In this document: positions 9,720 to 20,899 of the stretch, one piece after another
Numbering within the stretch: the stretch's first letter is position 1
Layout of the letters: the number at the start of each line of letters is the position of its first letter
NCBI GenBank assembly: GCA_025024175.1
Contig: QCXZ01000041.1
Coordinates: 46,991,786 to 47,055,785 of the forward strand
DNA length: 64,000 bases
Direction of reading: 5' to 3'
From: Rhyzopertha dominica
Lineage: Eukaryota; Arthropoda; Insecta; Coleoptera; Bostrichidae
Notes under the pieces: generated by a model
The model's input: the letters and a program-made list of their open reading frames with translations, nothing else
Databases searched by the model: none
What the model was told of the DNA's origin: nothing
Translations under genes and position numbers: made by a program

Positions 9720-11699
9720 TATTTCAACTATACGACTTATCTTTGAATCAACAAATTAATTTAAATACCTCATGATTAGTTGCTGTTTTTACTTTTGGTG
9801 TTTTATGATATTGCACCAATATCATGCTAGAGAATTAAACGATCTTTTATACAGTTGATTTTATGTATTGTGCAAATGTAATGACAACAAAGAAATGAGT
9901 AATGGTGAAAATCTTTTGTTTCTGATAGTTCCATCTCATCAAGTCAACATCCTTTAACAACGTTTGCCATTCAAAGAGTTAAGTTATCTTTGTGAGAGAT
10001 ATGCATAATAGGTGTGCAGTAATAGTATTTAGTTGAAATTTAACCTCAGGTACTCGAGACAAGCAACTGTTAATAACAAACTATTATCCCAGGTGTTGAA
10101 ACCAACGTCAATGTGGTCTAAACTTTGAACTTTGAATGCAAAGAAAAATACTGACATCGGTTCTTAGTGAAAATAGTGCAGAAGGACTAAAGACGTTATC
10201 TTCGAGGGGCTCCATCATTCACATGAAACTTTTCAGATAAAAGAAGAAGAAGATGAACAGAAACCTGCTGGGACGTGTTTATTATGTACTATTAAGATAT
10301 GGCCACATTGCGATTAGATAAGTTGTTTATTATAATGTGATGATCCGTAACATTAGAGCCCTAAGCGCACAGCACCGTGAACTAGTAAAGTACAAGAGGT
10401 TATTTTATAGAAAAACCTCAATTACGACCACGATATTTTTAGAATATCCTTTGTTCGTATTTTGTTTTTAAGCAGAAACATAGCAATTACATAGCAACTC
10501 ATTATTTCAACATATTTCCATGGAGTACATTTTTTGGGTATGAAAAAGTAAAAAAGTGTGATCTCGAATTCGGTTCCAAAGTTTTAAAAATGTACTAAAG
10601 GAATTTACGTACATTCAATTATTTAACAAGGATGTAGGTAGTAGAAAAACAAAGATGTTTACAGTTGCTACAGTTTGGCACTTGTTTCTTAAAACTTAAT
10701 TCATTCTCGTCCGTCCTTTGAGTGAAAAGGAAAGAATATAAACTTTTATAAGTAGGAGTTTGACCTTTATTAAAAACTTTCGCTAGTAAGCGAATATTTT
10801 TGGAAATGGACCATACAAGCGGTCCCCCTATCCATCCACCAGTTTAAGATGTTTAACTAACCGTGCTACTTTAGTTTAAAGAAAATCCCTATTTATTCGC
10901 TCGTCAAGTTACAACAGAGATCAATTAGTCTCTGCACTTGTAGTGTTTGCTAAAATGAAGATCCAATAACACGACATGTTACGAACAAGGTGATGCACTA
11001 GCTTATTTTTGGAGCATTGTCTGCAATGAACTGGGCACAGGACAACTATCTAATAGCTTTCTAGACCTCCTGAGCTCCACATCCTGACTATTCTTTATCG
11101 AGGTATTTAAAGTGTAAAATAAAATTTCCTTCGACGAATTAGAAGAGAACTCATAACGAGTTTTTAGAAGTTTCAGAAAAGGTTAGCATTGGTTAGCTTT
11201 GAGCTTGGTATCGTGGGTACCTCGCTAAATTTAATTGTTTTTTATTTGAGAGAGAACGGAAACTTAATTATTTAATTCTTCTGTATTTGTTTGTTTTGTC
11301 GATGCTTCAAAATGGAATAATGTACATCTAGAATTATTTTTGGATGCTCGATATCAACTAGAAAAATATCAAGTGCACTAAATTATAACAGTTAAATCCT
11401 TGATGCCTTAGATAACTATTAGCTACATCCTTAAAACAGTAAATTTCATTACGTTTTCGTACGCTTTCAATAAAATGGACCCTAAAAATACGAACAAAGT
11501 ATGCCAGTTCTGGAAAAATGTGAAATTCTATTCGGCGCCTCCACCATTTGTGTTTTTAGCATGTTTGTTGTACTGAAAAGATTATTGAAGCAACAAGAGG
11601 TATAATCGATGTGCTCAAATTAGATTTCTGTTAATAACAAGTACAATACTGACGTTACGATATGTATCAACAATCAAATGAATGGCAGTATTGGTATAT
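9720..11699. other. AT-rich spacer, mostly empty
   Basis: Nearly 2 kb without a recognised gene. The 13-mer GGCGCCTCCACCA at 11534-11546 matches the complement of the primer-binding site at 5851 and may mark a further LTR relic on the minus strand. Confidence 0.35.
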
Positions 11700-11720
11700 T
11701 TTAAGTGAATTTCAACTTGA
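11700..11720. repeat. Target-site duplication, left copy (21 bp)
   Basis: The 21 bases at 11700-11720 match 13164-13184 with one difference. They flank a minus-strand LINE. Long variable duplications are typical of target-primed reverse transcription. Confidence 0.8.
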
Positions 11721-13163
11721 TTGATTGATTGATTGAACCAGCGTACGGTAGGCAATTCTGCCGCTCCCGGATATACCGCCGGGCCGGATACGTCTACGCT
11801 GGGTTGGAGGGGTTACACGCTTGTTGCTAGTGGGCTCCTACGTAGCGCATGTTACAGGATCTTGGGGACTGGAATGGGGAGGTTTTTAGGGCATCCAACC
11901 CGCGGATACTTTTTTATTAGCATCCGTGTTGGATGTTAGCTTAGTTCGGCTGCATTGTTCCTGTTCTTCCCGGACGAGCTGCTGCCTGAGATTGTTTACA
12001 ACTTTAGGACTTGCTTATTTATTGTTTTCTTGTCTTTTGCGATTTCTGACCATTGTTTTTTCTTCAGTTACGTTTGATTTTGCTATGATTCTCTCCACCG
12101 TTGTTGTTTTTGTACTCTTTTCTGTTGCCATCGATATGATTTCTTCTCTTTTTCTGACTTTTGGTTGTGGTTCTTGAATAGTTTCTTCCAAGGTCCCTCC
12201 GAGCATATGGTTCGTCTGTGATTTGTATTTTTTCTTCTTATTTGTCTTACAAGATGTTTGTGTTGCGGTTGGTAATGTTCTCAACGTATATTTGGTAGTT
12301 TCGGTCTTGCTGGATTTTTCCACGATTACGTGATTTCTTGTATATACACTTGGCTAGATACACGGAACTACTTCACTCTAACGATAATCACAATAACAAT
12401 ATAAACGCAAGAACGTAGCACTAGAACACTATGAACTTAAAATGTTAGAATTTAAAATAATCGTTTGATTCCTGTTTATGTTGCTGCTTCTTGATGGTAA
12501 GTCGATACTTTGAGTGATTTAGTATGAGCTTATCCATTCGCTTGTTGGGTCTCTAGATGGGATGATATTACTCCACCGGAAATTTTCTCGTCTTGTGTAT
12601 TAGTTTCTTTTGTTTTCTATACATTGGAGCTTCTTTAGGACTATCCCAATTTTTTGTGGCTGGACTTCTTTCCATGTTTTCCTGGTTTCTGTAGAGTACT
12701 TTCTTACTTACTGCTTCTTTCTGTTCTTGTCACAATGATTTCTTCTTCCAGCTTTTCTTCTTATTTTTCTTGGGAGGCTTTTGTGTTCTTGTTGGGTAGT
12801 GTTCTCCCCTTTGGTGACTCAATGTGCTTCGAAGGCAGTTGCCGTCTCCCGAGATTTTCTGTACCATAATTGTGTGATTCCTTGTATACACTTTTTTTAG
12901 ACGCTCGGAACTACATCACTGTTACAACACCAACAATATCTACATTACAGGAACCTAACACTAGAACACAATATGAAGAGATCTAAGAGTTGATAGCAAT
13001 TATTTGGTATGTCGCCGATCGTGAGCTAACCACAAGCTGTATTAATATTTGGGCTTATATACGTTGCCAGCATATTCCCTTTTCCTTATACATTTATCTT
13101 CTTGTTTTCTTTCGTTGATTCGTTGTTACTGTAAGAGATTTTTTGTTTGTTTCTTTTTCTGAA
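11721..13163 (-). mobile_element. Non-autonomous LINE with duplicated 5' unit
   Basis: A 1.44-kb insertion bounded by 21-bp target-site duplications. On the minus strand it ends in a (TCAA)n tail (about 11721-11736), as for non-LTR elements with short-repeat tails. Its 3' end (11737-11825) also occurs at 54427-54485. At the 5' side two diverged tandem units contain the same block (12328-12430 and 12868-12990; shared CACTAGAACAC on the plus strand). Each minus-strand unit leads into a Lys/Glu-rich reading stretch (for example the 102-codon frame at 12015-12323), perhaps the start of an ORF1-like protein. No RT or endonuclease is present. It is probably an internally deleted derivative mobilised in trans. 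The family could not be named. Confidence 0.7.
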
Positions 13164-13184
13164 TTTAAGTAAATTTCAACTTGA
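13164..13184. repeat. Target-site duplication, right copy (21 bp)
   Basis: Partner of 11700-11720 (20 of 21 bases identical), on the 5' side of the minus-strand LINE. Confidence 0.8.
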
Positions 13185-13199
13185 ACAGATATATACACG

Positions 13200-13740
13200 A
13201 TCCATTTCACAGCTCTAGAAACAAAAATTTCTTGAGCCAACTTCCCTTGTTAGCACGAATAACGTACTGGACGTCGCCGTTACGTCACCGGTCAGTACAC
13301 CAATTACACACCTACTACAGCTATTCTCGCGCCCCCCTGCATAAAATATAAATGGGGCGAACACGTCGGCCGTCTGGATTTTCTTACAATGAGCCGTGAC
13401 ACGTGCCCTTGACAAATCTCCCCGGACAACGCAACACTGTCATGCGGAATGAATAGCACGAAAACCTGATTAATTAGGGTACTGCGGGGGTAGGGGGTTG
13501 TTACTGATGGCCACGGTTTCTGGGCCGCATTGATTTGTATAGCCAAGAGGTAACATATTGGGTAAACCGCGTGAATGTTTTTGGCCTAATTAGGGTCGCT
13601 TGACTTTAATTTGCGAGCTAACGGGACTGGACGTCCAGAATGGTGCGCCACAAAGCGGAAGAAGTAGTGGCGGGGAGGAATTTGATGGGTTGTTTATTTA
13701 GGGTCGAGATTGGTCGCCGAATAAAAGCACTGGTTCGCTT
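13200..13740. other. GC-richer island, candidate conserved non-coding
   Basis: About 540 bp of GC-richer DNA with TAATTAG-type homeodomain core motifs (near 13472 and 13586) and no convincing frame. Two overlapping minus-strand frames of 66 and 80 codons lack recognisable domains. A regulatory role is only inferred. Confidence 0.3.
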
Positions 13741-13989
13741 GGTAAATTATACTTTGAATAAAATAGTGTAGCATCCAAAATATAGATTGGCGTATGTTAG
13801 TCGTTATTGGTTAGTGTTAAATAATTTGAATATTATTCTTATATCACATTCACGCCATTTCTTATCACTACCCCACTCGAGTTCCGGGTGAGGGACAAGG
13901 CTAGCACGTTTAATTAGACCAAGCGGGCAGCCAATCAAAACGCAACATGGAAATACAAATAAATGACGCATTAGCGAGATAATCACACA

Positions 13990-14610
13990 GAGATGGATAG
14001 TTAACTTACGGCGGGTGCCCTGCACCCCGGCGCTGGCCCTCTGGAACCGGATGAAGCACATGTAGGCCGGCAACCTGTAACATGTGATTAGCAGGGATTG
14101 CCCCCCTTAGGCTCCAGTCTTTCAACCAGGCATTCCATACATTGGCCGAATGTACGGACCCACTAAACCACCTAAAACCCCTGGTGGAATAACGGTACAC
14201 GGAGGTTTCTGTTCTATCTGCGAGGAACTCCTGGCACTTACACTGGCTAGGTCACTGCCGCTAGCAGCAGGTCACGGACAGGATGGTCGAGACCACGCCG
14301 TCCAGGACTCCTATAGCTATAGGGTGGAGCAACTGCCATAAACCTCCGCAGCCACGTGCTGCATAGACTTACTTGGTCTCGTGGCCACTGCCACCGGACT
14401 ACTAAATAGTACTGCGCCCACCGGCGCCCACACAGTTACAATAATGGCCAATACACACAGTACCCCTTTCAGTAATAAGCATATACCTCTATAAATACCT
14501 GTCACACAGGTAATGCAACTTATCCATAATGCTGACGTGGACACACCACTACCATTGGGCACTACATCACACACACTTATACACAGAGCCATACTCTAGT
14601 GCTAACCTCT
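13990..14610. other. GC-rich block with possible splice signals
   Basis: The composition is clearly GC-richer than the flanks. On the minus strand a TTACAG acceptor-like site (14075-14080) and a GTAAGT donor-like site (14004-14009) would define a 65-nt exon (14010-14074). A second GTAAGT lies near 14368. Frames here (for example 14317-14592 minus, with hydrophobic stretches) match no family I know. It could be an exon cluster of an unknown gene, an old repeat or conserved non-coding DNA. Confidence 0.2.
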
Positions 14611-15650
14611 AGCAACCTCTATATGCCCGACTGTCTCATTTCTTTTACAGCCCTTGTCTCTTGCCCTAGCCCTTGCTGGCCTGCTGTTTTCTTTAGCATT
14701 CGAATAAGGAACACCTCTCTCGTTCAGAGTAATGGTCACATGAAGTGGCAGATTTACCCATTTTCATTAATCTAAATTTTGGGTTGCTACAATAGGAGCA
14801 AGGACAGTTTGTTGGCCATATCTTGAACTGTGGTCTGAAACTAACAGATCACAAACCTTCAAAAACTTCAACATTGCATATTACGTTCGTGCAAACATAA
14901 AGTTGAACACAAATCTGCAAAGGTTCAAGACACATTAGATCCCAGTCAGCTTGAGAAACAGCCACAGCGTGTAAATGCATCGACGAACCGAAAAATTTCT
15001 CTAATTTTATTTTGGTAGTTTTAGGTTTCACTGAATCAAATAAACTAGTGGGCATTGAATTATTAAATATCAGCCCAGCATGATGCCCGACCGCTCTTAA
15101 GTCAATCAGACACAGTCACAATGCTATACTTGCAGGAAACAATCTCTTGTTTAGGCACAATAATGACTTAAAAAACCCTCTGTCGAGGGTTTTGGCTCGA
15201 AAACGTTACTCTGCTGTGCAGTAGGGACCGTTGTTCGTGATTTTAATCATGCCGAACGGCAGATCGAAGATCCAGGAACTCAATTTCAAAAAAAACAACC
15301 AATTGGACACTTCGTCGATCGTATAGGGTTAGTAGCTCTCTCAATAATAAGGAATCTTGTTGAAGATTTTTCACTTCCCCTATCGCTATTCAAGTTTAAC
15401 CACACGCTGTTTTTGATTCTAAAATCGAGCGTTTGTCTGCTGAACCGTTGGCTTATCAGCGCGCAAAAAGAGCTGAAAGAAGACAGAAAAAGTCCATGTT
15501 CCCAAACAATACGTTTAGAGCCATCTTTCTCACGAAGAATGCGCACACACAATTAAGCAGTTATCTTTACTAATTTTATGGAATGAGATTTTCAAATGCT
15601 ATGACATTTTTAATAATGATGTTAGTAAGTTATAGCTTTGCTTCCCTCGC
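14611..15650. other. Spacer, nothing recognised
   Basis: No supported gene. A small hairpin with CCCTC/GAGGG arms lies near 15175-15192. Short ORFs (14849-15055, 15286-15552 minus) have no recognisable domain. Confidence 0.35.
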
Positions 15651-15659
15651 TTTTTAACC

Positions 15660-15935
15660 GTTATAACTCTTTGGTCTAAACCGCTGATAAAGATGAGAGA
15701 AGCAGAAGACCAAAAATGGTTGCCTGCGGCACACCGTGTAACACAATCAAGGAAGAAAAGAGATGGCATTTTGTTGTAAGGAAAAGGCACAGCAGATTTC
15801 CTGAAGCCATTAAATTATAGCTTCTCCACAAATATTCCAAGACTAACACAGTTGAAGAAAGTGAGCACAGGTTAATTACCTAGCATAAAGTTGCTTATTA
15901 ATAATCTGCTCCATTATCTTTTCAAAGAAACTTTC
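15660..15935 (-). pseudogene. LINE (jockey/CR1-like) RT fragment
   Basis: Minus-strand translation first gives FEKIMEQIINKQL (about 15930-15890), matching the early RT segment SKxFEKIIxxQL of jockey/CR1-type LINEs. Then, after frame changes, VLHGVPQATIFGLLLL (about 15740-15690) matches the RT motif HGVPQGSxLGPLLF. The order and rough spacing are right, but stops and frameshifts break it and the FADD motif was not found. It is a decayed fragment. The clade assignment rests on these two motifs only. Confidence 0.6.
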
Positions 15936-15984
15936 ACGCTATCGAATATATGTTTTTTAGTACTTATTTGGAATATAGTAGCTC

Positions 15985-16445
15985 ATCACTAGTCATGGTG
16001 ATTGGTGTGTAGGTTGACGCTCCCCCGTAATTAAAACCACCTTTGAACTTCACAGTACCGTATATTGAAATAAAACGCGGATTGTATGATATTACGTGAC
16101 ATGACATCATGAATATAACATCACACGATGCTCAGGACTACCTCAACCCCAGGAAGGGTGCATACTGAAGAATATTGTACTTACCAGTGATCATGCTGTC
16201 TTCTGGCGTGGTCCTAGAATTTGTGATTGTGGATGCACGCAGACATCTGCCCCTGTGACTATCATCAAAAAACTGCTTCTTGTATCTCTGTCGTACACAA
16301 AAGGAATCACTTGCCCCTAGCTATCCTCTGCGGCGTTTTTCGACTTCTTCACGTTGGAGAGAGGCCGACACTTGTTAGCTCTTCTCGCACGTCGGGATCA
16401 CCAATAGCTCATCACCAATCATGGTGATCGGAGTTACCATATTGT
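15985..16445. repeat. Pair of direct repeats about 430 bp apart
   Basis: TAGCTCATCAC-(5)-CATGGTGAT occurs near 15979 and again near 16407. A further GATCACCA lies just before the second copy. The repeats include short ATCACCA/TGGTGAT inverted motifs. They may be ends of an unidentified repeat; no ORF with a recognisable domain lies between them (a 66-codon plus frame at 16227-16427 is unassigned). Confidence 0.35.
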
Positions 16446-16634
16446 AGAGTGTAGGTCTATCAGGCAGGGAGACTTGATGAAGACATCAGGTGATCGTATG
16501 CAAGATTTATTGCAGGTTACATTGTATACACTTATCACAGAGCTTACTTACTGATTTACTTATGCCTAATTGTGTCTGTCTTTTTATATGGCTCATTCAT
16601 GCCATAGGTCTACTTTTCTGTTTAGTATTTAGAC

Positions 16635-17727
16635 CAGCGTTGGCATGATTAAAACAAAATGTTTAAAACACACTGTTTTAAACTTGTTTAAAACAACGCT
16701 TCTGTTTAAAACCTTGTTTTAAACAAACGTTTAAATCATTTGTTTTAAACAGTGTTTTTTTACTAATGTTTTAAACAGTGTTTTTTAACTACTATTGTAT
16801 GTGATTCATTAATTATTACTATTAGGCTCGTTTACTCCCCACAAATAGATAAACAGGATTATTAGTAAGGGCATATCTACATAATGTCACCTTACATTTG
16901 CATAAAAATGAATTGAATTCAAAACCAGGCACATTTTTTTATCGATACAACAGTTATAGAAATTAATAATAAACTTAACATTTTTTCTGTAGCTATGAAT
17001 TACAAACATTTTAAAACAACAAATAAATATCTTAACCTTATCATAACAAAAATTTGTATTTCTGGTCCAATACAACAAAATAAAAAAGAACAAACAGTTA
17101 TCAGAATTTGGGAATATAAAAAACAATAAACAAGAAATAAAATATTTTTACTAGTGCAAGCATATCTTTTTTGCACTTCTTGCAACGAGCTCGCATTGTA
17201 CTATTTTGCACCTTAATTTTGTCGAAGTAATTCCACCCTGCATTATTTCTCCTACTGGTCATTGTAATTGTTGAACTTTAAACTTTAAACATACAAGGTC
17301 GGTTCCTATTCTCTTTGTTAAAGATGATATTAGCTAAAATCCACCCAGTAACCAGTATGTGATTGGTCTGTATTTTAACAACAAGTTGATTTTCGCCTAA
17401 AATAGAAAAGAAAAACCGGCTCATAATAACTAAAATTGTCGCGTAAACGCCGTACACATCGAATACAAATGACAAATGTCAACGGGCAATCGTGGTCACC
17501 TAGGGATTTTTAGACAACTGCTACACTTTGAGTCATCCACTCGTATTTATTTTCACTAATACACATAGTAATTTGCATGGAGTGCATGTTTAAAACAGTG
17601 TTTAAAACGTTTTAAACATGTTTTTAACTAAGTAAGAAAAAACATGTTTAAAACAATTTAAACACAATTAAATAAAAAAACTGGTTGCTTTTTTTATTTA
17701 AAAAAAACATGTTTTTTGCCAACCCAG
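16635..17727. mobile_element. Non-autonomous hAT-like transposon
   Basis: A 1093-bp element flanked by a perfect 8-bp target-site duplication, ATTTAGAC (16627-16634 and 17728-17735). Its ends are CAGCGTTGGCA and TGCCAACCCAG, an hAT-type inverted repeat. Both subterminal regions are packed with TTTAAAC/GTTTAAA motifs in both orientations (16650-16790 and 17585-17720), which I infer are transposase-binding sites. It keeps the first part of a transposase frame with a BED zinc finger (17140-17262 minus) but no catalytic domain, so it depends on a relative for movement. Confidence 0.9.
17140..17262 (-). pseudogene. BED zinc-finger start of hAT transposase
   Basis: From an ATG at 17262 (minus) the frame reads MTSRRNNAGWNYFDKIKV, then RARCKKCKKDMLALVKI. 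This fits the N-terminal half of a BED finger (aromatic W..F pair, then CxxC), the DNA-binding module at the start of many hAT transposases. The distal His/Cys pair is not found in frame, and the sequence runs into AT-rich DNA. It lies inside the 16635-17727 element, as expected for a deletion derivative. Confidence 0.65.
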
Positions 17728-17735
17728 ATTTAGAC

Positions 17736-19160
17736 CGACATAATGGTCACCACGGAAAGAATCTTTGATATGTCAATGTTGATAAAAATTTTAGAGAAGA
17801 GATGATCCCAAAAAATCAATTGGTGTGGCATAGACAATGCGCATTAAATATTGTGTTTTTTTTTTGGATATACGGTCCACAATCTTTGTGTCGTTTCTAT
17901 TGCTAAAGTCTATCTCCTTAATAGTTGTTAATCCTTTATTCAAATGTTTTATTTTTAAGTGATATATTTACCAGTCTATTTATTACCATACGAAATATAT
18001 ATCGCGCCGAATGATTAATTTTTAATGATTGATTTAAATATGCTGAGATTATTACATTGCACTGTGCCGATTCTCTTTAAATTTCGAAGTCAAAATCAGA
18101 GAAAATGAAGGACTCCATACTTTAGCAGAGATTGCATGATTTTGTTAAGCGCATTTAAGAATTTTAAGAATACAGCCAACTGCCGTCCAAATGTTGTCCA
18201 GAAAATATGTTCCTCATAATTTCGTTTCTCCCTTAAAGTTCTTCTTAAAAATATTCGACGTGAAAGTCAAGACGGATACATTGGCAGTCTTGCTTTTAGA
18301 ATATATAATTAAACAAAAATAAGTTTGATCTTTGGGTATTTTTACATCATTATTTAATCATTCAGTAATATCTATGTTTGATGGGACCCAGTATGGACGG
18401 AGTAACTTTTTAAGTTTTTGACAGTTGCTAAAAGCTTATTTACTTGCTAATATATTATCTTGTTCGCAAAACCTGCGGAATTCTCCTAGTATTTGGAATG
18501 GCATCAATTGATTAGGCCGTATAGAAGTAGGGCTTGTAGGTTCATTATTTTTTTTAGAATGATATCAAGTAATTTAAAGAATTCAAAATACGAGTGACAT
18601 CTTTCTGGAATGGTCCTACGGGATGTGAATGAATTTAGAAGTGTTTGTGTCTTATATTGCGAAAGCAGTAGTTCAAAGCTAATGGTTTTGGAACACCAGG
18701 AAGAGCATCTGGCAAATACGCATAAATAAATTCCCACGTTCAGTAGCCATTGATTTTTCTGCAGTTATAAAATCAAACTTCAAACCCAGACCATAGATTT
18801 TTACAACTAAATTTTTCAATCTTGTAAAAATAATGGACATGGATAAAATTCTGCACATCTATGCTCTGTATTGTTTTGACACACAAATTACTGTTATGGT
18901 CGAAACGGTCTCCAAGGCTATTTGATGAAACTCGTAGAACGGAGCATATTCAAACAATAAACTTGCTTCCAAGCTACTTCTTGTTAAATCCTTCGATCTA
19001 CTATGTTGTGCTCATAATTTAAAAAATTAAGTTTTCTATAAAAGGGAAGTGGTTACATGATTTTAACTCCGTCATTGTAGTCATGTGAGTAGGTATTTAT
19101 TAGTGATTACTATGTTTATGTTGATTTTGGCACTCTTTTTTTTATTCGAAATCATAATAC
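17736..19160. other. AT-rich spacer, nothing recognised
   Basis: No domain, repeat or RNA recognised; only short chance frames such as 18504-18737 minus. Confidence 0.4.
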
Positions 19161-19165
19161 ATACA

Positions 19166-19267
19166 AGATAATATATTTTCGGAAAATCGCTGTCTCTTGA
19201 AAACACTGACAAAAAATTATAAATCAGTGTTTTCAAGAGACAGCGATTTTCCGAAAATATTTATCTT
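19166..19267. repeat. Long near-perfect hairpin, 44-bp arms
   Basis: Arms at about 19166-19209 and 19224-19267 are inverted copies. They are identical over the inner 36 or so bases and differ by one single-base indel near the outer end (ATAATATA versus ATAAATA). The loop is 14 nt. The helix is longer and more perfect than an ordinary insect pre-miRNA. It could be a very small foldback transposon or the source of a long hairpin RNA. No target-site duplication was identified. Confidence 0.8.
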
Positions 19268-20890
19268 ATATTATGGACGCTGAAAGCATTCACCCACGTA
19301 TAATACATACAACTTTTTAGTAATTATCATATCTGTATTGCTAAGGATGCAGTCCATTATTTTTTTATGAATATATCAGTTTATCTTTCATATAAAATAA
19401 AAAATATATAGCCAGTAGTAAGACACCGTAGAAACAACGTGTCAACCTGATAAAATCGATTAAAAAAGCAAATAATTTTGTAAGCACCATTGCTTTCTAA
19501 ATTTACTTTACTTTAGCAGAATACGTAATTTTATGTAAGTTGTTATAATGTACTACCAACAACCATAAATACTATGCCTTCTAAGAATCCTCTTTAACTT
19601 TGATGAGAGGCTTTATACATAATATACCATAATATGTTAATATATAAGGCAAACATGACTGTAATTTACATTTTGATGAGAGATAATAGAATTTTTTTTT
19701 AAATGTTTGTTTGTTAAATTGAATCCCGTTAGTAATTTTTGAAGCTGCGCAGATATTATAGTTTATGATGTAAGGTAAAGCAAGCATACATATTTTTTCG
19801 ATTTATGATTTGTAAAGCAAAGAAAGAAATGTCACATTACGTTCTAGCCATTATTTTTATTTCATAGTCCACTCCTAACGATCGATAGCAATCTTTTTAG
19901 TCGTATTCACTGTAAAAAAGAAGTTACACTAATTAGTTTACTAATTTTTCAATTGATTGCGTTGTGAACTGGCAAGATTAGTACATTCTCTTAATCATCA
20001 TTCACTTTTCATATAAATCAATTTACAAATACATACGAGTAAGAGAAATGCTTCTAGAAAGCTACTGAGGAATTAGAAGATATATAACACCAACAAAGTC
20101 TACTAACTTTTCAGATGTGGTTTGGAATTAAGCATAAACTTCTCCATTCATTATAATATTCTTGAGGTAACTGGGTCCTGCACAATTTCCTCCCTTCTCC
20201 AAACATCTCTATTTATTTGAGCAATACACGTCGGCATGTTACAAATGCTGATTCGACCACAAGAAACTGTTTGGGTTCCTGTAATTTTGTTCACAAAGGG
20301 TGGTTTCGGCAGAATTTAGGGGCAGAGTGATTGCCCTCGTTTGCAAATTACATGCTTGTTACACCTTGCTGCCTTTGGTGTCGGCTTATTATCTCTGGTT
20401 CCGCGCTGGCTTTGACAAAGCCCAAATGTTTTGTGCACGGCGATTACATGTCTCAATAATTATCTGTCATGACGATTATTTGGCTTACATAATGCACAAG
20501 CCTAAAAAAAGTTTCAAAAGATTCATGTTTTTCGCCTTATAATGGCAATTGAGGGTTTCTTAGAGGTTATGAGTTTTAATATTCAATTATACAACATTAA
20601 AATCTGTAAATATACGCTGATTTTGAATATTGTTCACCTGCTCCTGCATCGAGTCTGTAAATATTTCAACCTGCCCCTTCTTTGGCACTCACAGAGACGC
20701 TAGATGTAGAGGATCGCTACAAATTATGATTTTCAAAAAATTTATCATACTTGTTCAATTTATTGCTTCTGAGTTGAGCAGTGTGTGATAACAAACTTGG
20801 CCCTTGCAAAAAACTTCGAGATAAAAACCGTATTCGTTATCGCTAAGTAAGAAAAAAGAACTCCATGTGTCTCTATTTTCCTCGTGACTA
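19268..20890. other. AT-rich spacer, nothing recognised
   Basis: No supported gene. Frames at 19581-19787 (minus) and 20300-20542 (plus) show no known domain. Confidence 0.35.
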
Positions 20891-20899
20891 GTGATAATC

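Noticed and set aside
12654..12869. Hydrophobic plus-strand ORF that looks like a membrane protein
   Set aside because: It is the complement of a Lys/Glu-rich minus-strand LINE region; the hydrophobicity comes from reading the opposite strand.
15170..15195. Hairpin followed by TTTT resembling a bacterial terminator
   Set aside because: The context is eukaryotic, the stem is short, and no gene ends there.
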